Source: an uncultured Prevotella sp. (lineage in GTDB: Bacteria; Bacteroidota; Bacteroidia; Bacteroidales; Bacteroidaceae). Taken from it: a stretch of 64,000 nt of DNA. The translations under genes were made by a program, and so were the position numbers. How positions within the stretch are numbered: the stretch's first letter is position 1; every line of letters starts with the position of its first letter. The notes under the pieces were generated by a model. It had not been told where the DNA came from. It did no database searches and saw nothing but the letters and a program-made list of their open reading frames with translations. Shown here piece by piece: positions 42,878 through 50,177 of this stretch. Where the stretch lies: the NCBI GenBank assembly GCA_946624005.1, contig CAMORS010000002.1, positions 1-64,000 of the forward strand, read 5' to 3'.

Positions 42878-44197
42878 CTACTTAGCAAACCAGGCGACGA
42901 TGGTCTCCAAGAGTTCCTGCTTGCCGGAAGTCTGCTTGGGCTCGCCAATCTGCTTGCCATAGGCATAGATGTCCTCGAGCGAGAGCTTGCCCTCTTCGAA
43001 GTCGCGGCCGATACCGCTGTCGAACGATGCGTAGCGTTCTTTCAGACGGTTGCAGAGCGTGCCGTCCTCGATGATGGCGGCGGCGTTGAGCAGGGCACGT
43101 GCCATTGCGTCCATACCGCTGATATGAGCGATGAAGAGGTCTTCGAGGTCGGTAGAGTTGCGGCGCAGCTTGGCATCGAAGTTCGTCCCGCCGTTGTGGA
43201 AGCCACCGTTGCGAAGAATCTGCAGCATGGCCTGGGTGAGCTCGTAGTTGTCGATGGGGAACTGATCGGTGTCCCATCCGTTCTGTGCATCACCGCGGTT
43301 GGCATCGATGCTGCCCAGCATGTCGTTATCGACGGCTACAGCCAGCTCGTGCTCAAAGGTGTGGCCGGCCAGCGTGGCGTGGTTCACCTCGATGTTCACC
43401 TTGAAGTCGTTGTCCAAGCCGTGAGCGCGGAGGAATCCGATGACCGTCTCTGTATCGACGTCGTATTGGTGCTTGGTGGGTTCCATGGGTTTCGGTTCGA
43501 TGAGGAAAGTACCCTTGAAGCCTTGCTTGCGTCCGTAGTCGCGAGCTGCGCGGAGCACTTGAGCCAGATGTTCCTTCTCGCGCTTCTGGTCGGTGTTGAG
43601 CAGCGACGAATAGCCTTCGCGTCCACCCCAGAATACGTAGTTGGTGCCTCCGAGCTTGATGGTGGCATCGATGGCGTTCTTAATCTGCACCACGGCGCGC
43701 GAGACGACGTCGAAGTCGGGGTTGGTAGCTGCTCCGTTCATGTAGCGCTTGTGTCCGAAGACGTTGGCTGTGCCCCAGAGCAGGTGGATGTCGGGATACT
43801 GCTTCATCTTCTCCAAGGCGTAGTCGGTGATCTGTCGCATGCGCTCCTCATATTCTTCTACGGTAGCTCCCTCTTCGATGAGGTCGACGTCGTGGAAACA
43901 GAAATAGTTGATGCCCAGCTTGTGCATAAACTCGAAGCCAGCGTCCATCTTGTCCTTGGCGCGCTGCAGCGGTGTGTCGGCTTTGTCCCATTCGTACGAA
44001 CGTGTCTGTCCGCCGAACTGGTCGCCACTGGCTTGTCCTAATGTGTGCCACCAAGCCATCGCGAACTTCAGCCAGTCCTTCATCTTCTTGCCCATTACTT
44101 CACGGTCGGCCTCATAGTAGTGGAAGGCCATGGGATTTCTGCTTTCTGTTCCCTCAAAGGGAATCACTCCGGTAAACGGAAAAAATTCTTTTGCCAT
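42878..44197 (-). CDS. xylA: Xylose isomerase
   Basis: The enzyme of about 439 residues converts D-xylose to D-xylulose in the cytoplasm. Signatures are FLIEPKPMEPTKHQYD and VNHATLAGHTFEHE (metal-binding Glu/His) and the start FFPFTGVIPFEGTESRNPMA of the long class II enzymes. ATG 44197 was chosen because the upstream codons (MPHNPGIPKYQ...) come from GGTATTT-like 7-mers in the xylB-xylA gap. It is co-transcribed after xylB. Confidence 0.97.
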   Translation of the reverse strand: MAKEFFPFTGVIPFEGTESRNPMAFHYYEADREVMGKKMKDWLKFAMAWWHTLGQASGDQFGGQTRSYEWDKADTPLQRAKDKMDAGFEFMHKLGINYFCFHDVDLIEEGATVEEYEERMRQITDYALEKMKQYPDIHLLWGTANVFGHKRYMNGAATNPDFDVVSRAVVQIKNAIDATIKLGGTNYVFWGGREGYSSLLNTDQKREKEHLAQVLRAARDYGRKQGFKGTFLIEPKPMEPTKHQYDVDTETVIGFLRAHGLDNDFKVNIEVNHATLAGHTFEHELAVAVDNDMLGSIDANRGDAQNGWDTDQFPIDNYELTQAMLQILRNGGFHNGGTNFDAKLRRNSTDLEDLFIAHISGMDAMARALLNAAAIIEDGTLCNRLKERYASFDSGIGRDFEEGKLSLEDIYAYGKQIGEPKQTSGKQELLETIVAWFAK

Positions 44198-44243
44198 ATT
44201 GTTGTTTTTTGGGTTAATTATTTGGTATTTCGGTATTCCGGGG

Positions 44244-45758
44244 TTATGGGGCATCGCTTATTACTGCTGCGAGATGTTGTTTCCAACGCTCGTAGGCCTC
44301 GCGGCATTCATCCTGATGGGTGGTGGCGGGTTGGATGGTGGCCAGTTGTCGGAGCGAAGAGAAGGCTTCGTTGTGGTCGCGATAGATGCCTGCACCGATG
44401 CCAGCTCCTTTGGCGGCCCCGGCAGCCCCGTCGGTTTCCATCAGACGGATGGTGGCACCGCTGGTGGTGGCGAGTGTCTGGCGGAAGATGTCGCTGAGGA
44501 ACATATTGGCCTGTCCGGCATGAATCTGGCGGATATCCATGCCCATCTGGCGCATCACCTCCATGCCGTAGCAGAAGGAGAAGACGATGCCCTCTTGGGC
44601 AGCACGGAGCAGATGAGCCCGCGAGTGGTTGTTGAAGTTCAGGCCATGGATGGAGCAGCCCACTTCGCGGTTCTGCAAAATGCGTTCAGCCCCGTTGCCG
44701 AAGGGGATGATGCTCACGCCATCGCTGCCTACAGGTATCGTTCCGGCCAGTTGATTCATCTCGGCATAGCTCATATCGGCTGCTACATTGCGGTGCATCC
44801 AAGCATTGAGGATGCCCGTTCCGTTGATGCAGAGCAGGACACCAAGGCGAGTTCTATCGCTAAGATGATTGACGTGCGCAAAAGTGTTTACGCGCGACTT
44901 CGGGTCGTAGTTCACCTCGCCCAGCACACCGTAGACGACCCCCGATGTTCCCGCAGTGGAAGCCACCTCGCCAGGCTCAAAAACGTTAAGCGACAGAGCG
45001 TTGTTAGGTTGGTCGCCAGCACGATAGCAAATAGGAATGCCTTCGGGCAACCCTGTCTCCTCGGCTGCTTTGCGAGAAACATAGCCTTGTATGCCAAAAG
45101 TAGGAACAATCTCCGGCAGGATGTTTTCGGGGAATCCGAAATAGTCCATCAGGAATCCTGCCGGGCAGTCTGCCTTGAAGTCCCAGAGCATTCCCTCGGA
45201 GAGTCCGCTCACCGTCGTTCGCACTTCGCCCGACAGACACATGGCGATATAATCGCCTGGCAGCATGATCTTGTCTATTTGCTCAAACAGCTCGGGCTCG
45301 TTCTCTTTCACCCAAGCCAGTTTGGAGGCTGTGAAGTTGCCCGGCGAATTGAGCAGGTGGCTCAGACAACGCTCTTCACCCAGTTCGCGAAAAGCCCGTT
45401 CGCCATAGGGCACGGCACGCGAGTCGCACCAGATGATGCTGGGGCGCAGCACACGTTGCTCCTTGTCGACACACACCAAGCCGTGCATCTGATAGGAGAT
45501 GCCGATGGCCGAGATGTCGTCGGGTGATGGTTGATGGGTGGTGGGTGTTGATGAAAGCAGTTTTGCCATAGCCTGTTTCGCATACGTCCACCAGTCGTCG
45601 GGATGCTGCTCAGCCCATCCTGCCTTCACGGCCATGATGGGTGCCTCGCTATCGGGATATTGAGCCGAAGCCACACACTTGCCTGTCTCTGCATCTACGA
45701 TAGATGCCTTTACGGAGCTACTGCCAACGTCGAGCCCCAACAGATATTTTCCTTCCAT
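44244..45758 (-). CDS. xylB: Xylulokinase
   Basis: The 504-residue FGGY-family kinase phosphorylates D-xylulose, feeding the pentose phosphate pathway. Motifs are GLDVGSSSVKASIVD (phosphate 1), GISYQMHGLV, the substrate region DSRA and the C-terminal ETDGAAGAAKGAGIGAG. It precedes xylA and has a promoter 27 nt upstream. Residues about 68-79 (STPTTHQPSPDD) are coded by GGGTGAT-type 7-mers and look like an in-frame insertion in a surface loop before the conserved AIGIS strand. Confidence 0.96.
   Translation of the reverse strand: MEGKYLLGLDVGSSSVKASIVDAETGKCVASAQYPDSEAPIMAVKAGWAEQHPDDWWTYAKQAMAKLLSSTPTTHQPSPDDISAIGISYQMHGLVCVDKEQRVLRPSIIWCDSRAVPYGERAFRELGEERCLSHLLNSPGNFTASKLAWVKENEPELFEQIDKIMLPGDYIAMCLSGEVRTTVSGLSEGMLWDFKADCPAGFLMDYFGFPENILPEIVPTFGIQGYVSRKAAEETGLPEGIPICYRAGDQPNNALSLNVFEPGEVASTAGTSGVVYGVLGEVNYDPKSRVNTFAHVNHLSDRTRLGVLLCINGTGILNAWMHRNVAADMSYAEMNQLAGTIPVGSDGVSIIPFGNGAERILQNREVGCSIHGLNFNNHSRAHLLRAAQEGIVFSFCYGMEVMRQMGMDIRQIHAGQANMFLSDIFRQTLATTSGATIRLMETDGAAGAAKGAGIGAGIYRDHNEAFSSLRQLATIQPATTHQDECREAYERWKQHLAAVISDAP
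45522..45556. repeat. 7-mer array inside xylB
   Basis: GGGTGAT, GGTTGAT, GGGTGGT, GGGTGTT and GATGAAA. Same unit type as in the HlyD gene at 3077-3177. Confidence 0.7.
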
Positions 45759-45784
45759 ATTCAGTAGTTTGGTTTTCCATCGGG

Positions 45785-45792
45785 CAAAGTTA
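45785..45792 (-). promoter_or_regulatory. Promoter -7 box of xylBA
   Basis: CAAAGTTA on plus reads TAACTTTG on minus, 27 nt before the xylB ATG. Confidence 0.6.
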
Positions 45793-45832
45793 CTTCAAAA
45801 CATTGAGACAGCCAAGAAAAAAGTAAAAAATA

Positions 45833-45865
45833 TTTGGTTTTTTCATTCACATAATCGTACCTCTG
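45833..45865 (+). promoter_or_regulatory. Upstream near-copy of the mscS promoter
   Basis: TTTGGTTTTTTCATTCACAT...TCGTACCTCTG. It parallels the functional-looking promoter 74 nt downstream. TTTG (45833-45836) and TACCTCTG (45858-45865) are 21 nt apart. Confidence 0.5.
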
Positions 45866-45906
45866 ACTGCGTCGAAGGTACTCACGTTCGAAAAAACTCA
45901 AATAAA

Positions 45907-45938
45907 TTTGGTTTTTTACTCACTTAATCGTACCTTTG
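45907..45938 (+). promoter_or_regulatory. Promoter of the MscS-family gene
   Basis: TTTG (45907-45910), 20 nt, TACCTTTG (45931-45938), 26 nt before the ATG. Confidence 0.7.
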
Positions 45939-45963
45939 CAGGCGTAATAATATAAATAGGTAT

Positions 45964-48300
45964 ATGATCAGGAAATGGATATTGTTGGTGTTGGCCGTCT
46001 TGCTGCCGCTGATGTCGGCCCATGCAGTGCTGAAAGAGCGCGACCTGAAGCAGACGCTCACTATTCTGCGTTCGGAGCTCGAGAAAGTACACACCGAGCA
46101 GGAACGCAACGTCAAGCGAGCCCAAGAGCAGCAAGAACGTACACGGCGTGAGTTTATGCAGACGATGCAGCGCAGCAATCAGAATGCGCTGATGCTCTAC
46201 TCGCAGAAACCCGACTACGTCTTCGACCTCACCTACGCATGCCATGAGGCAACGGAGCAGTTCTGGAACTTCAAGCGCAAGTCGTCGCCCTTCAAGGAGT
46301 ATATCGGGCGGATGGACTCCGAGCTGGCTCGCTACGACAGTCTTATCGTCAGCCTTCAGAACATGCGTATGGCGATGCTCGACGAGCGTTCGCAGATAGA
46401 CCGCAATGTCTGTCTGACGCTGGCGGTGAACATCAGGCGTTCGCTGGCCGACTCGAAGGCATCGCTCAACGAATATATTGTCAGCTACGAGTGGATGGAG
46501 CGCCATCTGCAATATCTCAATGACTATGCCAACGTGCGTTACAACGAGATACAGAACAGCATCTTCGTCAACGGCGGACAGAGTTATCCCGTCATCCTGA
46601 AGTCGCTGCCTTACTATCTCTCAACGACGGCCGAGACGGTGAGCGAGAAGTATCGACCGCTGCGTAAGGTCCACTCGCAGTGGGATGCGAAAATCATCTT
46701 GCAGCTCTTCCTCTACATCCTTGTCTATGGATTTGTAGCCATCCTGTTGAACCAGCTCTTCTTCCGACTGCTACCCAAACGGTTTCAGGGCAAGGTGTAC
46801 AAGGCCAAGCGTCCGTGCATCATCATGGCCACGACGACCATCACCTTTGCCGTCATCCTGGCCGTCGTGCGCGCCTTGGCTAACCAGAACTTCATCATCA
46901 TGGCCAGCGAGCTGCTCATCGAGTATGCGTGGTTGTTAGGCGTCATTCTGGTGTCGCTGCTGTTGCGTATCAATGGCGATCAGATCAAGAGTGCCTTCCG
47001 CATCTATGCACCATTGATCGTGATGGGCTTCATCGTCATCTCGTTCCGCATCATCCTGATACCCAACGACCTGGTGAACCTGTGCTTCCCGCCGATATTG
47101 CTTTGTTGCACTTTGTGGCAGTGGTGGGCCGTGAGGCGTCACAACAGCAGCATTCCTCGCAGCGACATGTTCTACACCTATATGTCGCTGGGCATTTTCA
47201 TCGCCAGCACCGTCTGCTCGTGGATGGGCTATACGCTGCTGAGCGTCCAGTTGCTCATCTGGTGGATCATGCAGCTCACCTGCATCCTCACCATCACCTG
47301 TCTGATTCATTGGATGAAGCTCTACAGCGAGCGGCACCATCTTGACGAAAGGCCTGCCTCGCAGACGTGGCTCTTCCGCTTTGTCAATACCGTCGTGTTG
47401 CCCTGGATGGCGCTGATGTCGATACCGCTGAGCATCTACATGGCCGCCGATGTGTTCAATCTGAGTGCGCTGACGTGGCAGATTTTCAACCGCAAGCTCA
47501 TCGATTTCAACAATTTCTCCATGAGCCTTTTCAGCATCATCCAGGTGGTCACCCTTTTCTTTGTGTTCAAATACATCAACCGCCTTGCCCTTGATTTGTT
47601 GCAGCAGCACTTCAGCCAGCACCATTTGGAGAACTCTGGTTCGAGGAAGATGATGGGTAAGAACGTCATCCAGGTGGTGGTGTGGGGAGCCTGGCTGCTG
47701 CTCTGCCTGAGCATCTTGCATGTTGGTGGTACATGGCTGGGCTATATTGCCGGTGGATTGTCGACGGGTATCGGTTTTGCCTCGAAAGACATCCTGGAGA
47801 ACATCTACTATGGTATCTCGCTGATGGCTGGTCGCATCAAGGTGGGCGACTGGATAGAGTGCGACGGCACGAAGGGCAAGGTGGCCAACATCTCGTACAC
47901 CAGCACGCTGGTAGAGGCAATCGACGGTTCGGTCATCGCCTTTACCAACTCGCAGCTGTTCACGAAGAACTATAAGAACCTGACAAAGAATCACGGCTAT
48001 GTCTTGTCGTTGATACCCTTCGGTGTTGCCTATGGCAGCAACTTGCACGATGTATCGACAATGGTGGAGCAGGCCGTGATGCAGCTCAACCATCCCTATC
48101 TCGACCGTGAAAAGCAGGTGCGTGTGCTGTTCACCGACTTCGGCGACAGCAGCATCAATTTCAAGTTGTTGTGCTGGGTAGATGCCATCAAACAAATCTA
48201 TGCCGTGAGCGATGTCATGGAGTGCATCTACGACACTCTCAACGCCCACGGCATAGAGATTCCGTTCCCGCAGAGGGATGTCCATCTGATTCAGAGGTGA
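45964..48300 (+). CDS. MscS-family mechanosensitive channel with long N-terminal region
   Basis: The 778-residue protein has a signal peptide, a periplasmic coiled-coil region (about 20-220; KAREQ-like charged helices), around ten membrane helices and a C-terminal MscS core. The pore helix region reads YIAGGLSTGIGFASKDILEN and the beta domain IKVGDWIECDGTKGKVANIS. It resembles MscK/YjeP-type large channels rather than MscS itself. It would release osmolytes on hypo-osmotic shock. It stands alone with its own, apparently duplicated, promoter. Confidence 0.93.
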   Translation: MIRKWILLVLAVLLPLMSAHAVLKERDLKQTLTILRSELEKVHTEQERNVKRAQEQQERTRREFMQTMQRSNQNALMLYSQKPDYVFDLTYACHEATEQFWNFKRKSSPFKEYIGRMDSELARYDSLIVSLQNMRMAMLDERSQIDRNVCLTLAVNIRRSLADSKASLNEYIVSYEWMERHLQYLNDYANVRYNEIQNSIFVNGGQSYPVILKSLPYYLSTTAETVSEKYRPLRKVHSQWDAKIILQLFLYILVYGFVAILLNQLFFRLLPKRFQGKVYKAKRPCIIMATTTITFAVILAVVRALANQNFIIMASELLIEYAWLLGVILVSLLLRINGDQIKSAFRIYAPLIVMGFIVISFRIILIPNDLVNLCFPPILLCCTLWQWWAVRRHNSSIPRSDMFYTYMSLGIFIASTVCSWMGYTLLSVQLLIWWIMQLTCILTITCLIHWMKLYSERHHLDERPASQTWLFRFVNTVVLPWMALMSIPLSIYMAADVFNLSALTWQIFNRKLIDFNNFSMSLFSIIQVVTLFFVFKYINRLALDLLQQHFSQHHLENSGSRKMMGKNVIQVVVWGAWLLLCLSILHVGGTWLGYIAGGLSTGIGFASKDILENIYYGISLMAGRIKVGDWIECDGTKGKVANISYTSTLVEAIDGSVIAFTNSQLFTKNYKNLTKNHGYVLSLIPFGVAYGSNLHDVSTMVEQAVMQLNHPYLDREKQVRVLFTDFGDSSINFKLLCWVDAIKQIYAVSDVMECIYDTLNAHGIEIPFPQRDVHLIQR

Positions 48301-48329
48301 GGAGTAACACTCACCTTTAACTTCTCACC

Positions 48330-49121
48330 TTAATAGTCGTCATCGTCAGCCACGTCGGCGGCTTCGAGGTCGAGTTCGGCAGGATCGGTATCGATGGTGG
48401 TGCGATAGCTCTCCTCGGTGAGCTTATCCTCATCATATTCGTCCTCGTCGTCGTCGTAATCGTCCTCACGGTCTGGCTCGTCGTAGTCACGGTCGATGTC
48501 GTCGTTGTTCTCGTCGATGTCGAACTTCATCTTCGGGCGTTCTACGATGGGCTTCACCTTGGCAAAGATGGCTTCCACCCACGAGCCCTTGGGAATCTCG
48601 AGCACCTCGAAACCTTCGTTCACCATCTTGTCGTACATGCCGCCAGCCTTGCGCAGTCGTTCGGCGGGTAGGGTAGTGGTGCTGATGTCGAAGCCGCTGA
48701 GAATGATATCCTTAATGCTCTGCGAGAGCGAGTCCCATCCGCCGCCGAAGTTGCGGTCGAGTACCTCGACGAGCTTGGCTGCCGAGATATGCCGGATATT
48801 CTCGTAGGTGAGGTCGGTCACACGCGAGATGGGGCGCTTCTTCACTCCCATCTTGATTTGTGTGTTCTCGTCGAGCTTGATCTTTCCAACCTTGAAGCCG
48901 CGGGCCTCCATTTTCTTGATCACCTCGGGCTTGTCAATCTTCACTTCCTCCACCTCGAAGGCCGTGCGAATCACGTCGATATAGTGGTGGAAGTTGTCTT
49001 TCAGGTCGGCATCTTTCTCTGCGGAGTTCCACATACGGAAGACGTCGTTCTCCTGAATATCCCAGGCGCTGCTCTTGGTGAGCGTCTTGAGTGTAAACGT
49101 CTTTTTCTGACTATCTTTCAT
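48330..49121 (-). CDS. Hypothetical protein with acidic C-terminal tail
   Basis: The 263-residue protein is not recognised. The first about 195 residues are mixed alpha/beta-like with Lys-rich segments. The last about 65 are extremely Asp/Glu-rich (PDREDDYDDDEDEYDEDKL). No signal peptide or membrane helix is present. It follows the amidase gene by 22 nt and may share its transcript. Acidic tails often bind basic proteins or tune DNA contacts; that is only a guess here. Confidence 0.8.
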   Translation of the reverse strand: MKDSQKKTFTLKTLTKSSAWDIQENDVFRMWNSAEKDADLKDNFHHYIDVIRTAFEVEEVKIDKPEVIKKMEARGFKVGKIKLDENTQIKMGVKKRPISRVTDLTYENIRHISAAKLVEVLDRNFGGGWDSLSQSIKDIILSGFDISTTTLPAERLRKAGGMYDKMVNEGFEVLEIPKGSWVEAIFAKVKPIVERPKMKFDIDENNDDIDRDYDEPDREDDYDDDEDEYDEDKLTEESYRTTIDTDPAELDLEAADVADDDDY

Positions 49122-49143
49122 ATTTCTTTTGTGTTTGAATTTT

Positions 49144-49899
49144 TTAGATGTTCAGTTTGAAGTCATCGCCGTCGGGCAAGACGGGGAATCGATTCCGGAA
49201 TGTTGCCAGCGGCTCCTGTTCGATCATTCCGCTGACCACCTCTTCTCCTCCGTTGTCGGAAGCCAGAAGTCGTCCCTTGGCGTCGATGATGTACGACCCG
49301 CCGGAGTAGTGGCTCGTGGGGTCGTTGCCCACGCGATTGGCAGCTACGACGTAGCATTGGTTCTCGAGGGCGCGAGCCTGTAGCAGGATGTCCCACACAC
49401 GACGTCGCGATTCGGGCCAGTTGGCCACGATGACCATAGCATCGTAGTCGCCTAGGTTGCGCAGCCATACGGGGAAGCGCAAATCGTAGCATACAGCCAG
49501 CAGCAGGCGCATACCCTGAAAGCTGACAATGGTGCGCTCCTTGCCTTTGTGAAAAAGCTTGTCCTCGCCTCCATAGCTGAAGAGGTGGCGCTTGTCGTAG
49601 CAGGCAACGCTACCGTCGGGCCATACGAAATGAAGACGGTTGCTGAGCTGGTTGTTGTCGTCGGTGACTGCCATGCTGCCGCAGATGGCACAACGTCGCT
49701 GCCTTGCCTGTGCTATCATCCACTCGAGAGCTTCGTCGTGTCGGGGAGGCCTCCCGTCGGTCATGAATCCGGTATTCCACATCTCAGGAAGCACGCAGAG
49801 GTCGGCTTCGGGAGCGCTGTCCATCAGTCGCTCGGCCGATTGCATGTTGTCGATGGGATTTCCCCAATGGATGTCTGTCTGTAGGATGTTTATCTTCAT
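49144..49899 (-). CDS. Nitrilase-superfamily amidohydrolase (omega-amidase-like)
   Basis: The protein of about 251 residues shows the Glu-Lys-Cys catalytic triad: LPEMWNTGF, YDKRHLFSYGGED and AVCYDLRFPVWLRN. The pattern is close to YafV/omega-amidases, which hydrolyse alpha-ketoglutaramate-type amides. ATG 49899 (MKINILQTDIHWGNP) was chosen because the promoter box lies at 49956-49963 and residues before this Met are not family-like. Confidence 0.92.
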   Translation of the reverse strand: MKINILQTDIHWGNPIDNMQSAERLMDSAPEADLCVLPEMWNTGFMTDGRPPRHDEALEWMIAQARQRRCAICGSMAVTDDNNQLSNRLHFVWPDGSVACYDKRHLFSYGGEDKLFHKGKERTIVSFQGMRLLLAVCYDLRFPVWLRNLGDYDAMVIVANWPESRRRVWDILLQARALENQCYVVAANRVGNDPTSHYSGGSYIIDAKGRLLASDNGGEEVVSGMIEQEPLATFRNRFPVLPDGDDFKLNI

Positions 49900-49955
49900 T
49901 CCTTCTGTGGCTTTCGATGTGAAGTCTGTCGTGGCTGTTGACCTACTTTCGGTTG

Positions 49956-49987
49956 CAAAGATAATGGCATAAAACCTATTATGCAAG
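49956..49987 (-). promoter_or_regulatory. Promoter of the amidase gene
   Basis: Minus TATCTTTG (plus CAAAGATA 49956-49963), with a CTTG (plus CAAG 49984-49987) 20 nt upstream as a partial -33 box. Confidence 0.6.
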
Positions 49988-50089
49988 TTTTTCAACGATT
50001 TTTTTTTGAATTTTCTTCGATTACGGCAAATATATCCGTTCTGAAACGAAAAATATGTTGAAAAAAATGCTCATCTCAAACATTTTTTG

Positions 50090-50097
50090 TAATTTTG
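50090..50097 (+). promoter_or_regulatory. Promoter -7 box of yfhO
   Basis: TAATTTTG, 80 nt before the yfhO ATG. This gives a leader of about 75 nt. Confidence 0.55.
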
Positions 50098-50177
50098 CAC
50101 CGCGTAGCAGGAAGCATTGTCGCTTTCAGCTTTCGCCAAAACAGACATCGAAACCAATAAGAACAGAAGAAAAAGAT

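Noticed and set aside
44130..45527. 465-codon open frame on plus opposite xylB
   Set aside because: The xylB frame has FGGY kinase motifs; the plus frame is a shadow.
46936..48285. 449-codon open frame on minus within the MscS gene
   Set aside because: His/Asp/Gln-rich low-complexity translation antisense to clear membrane helices; a shadow.
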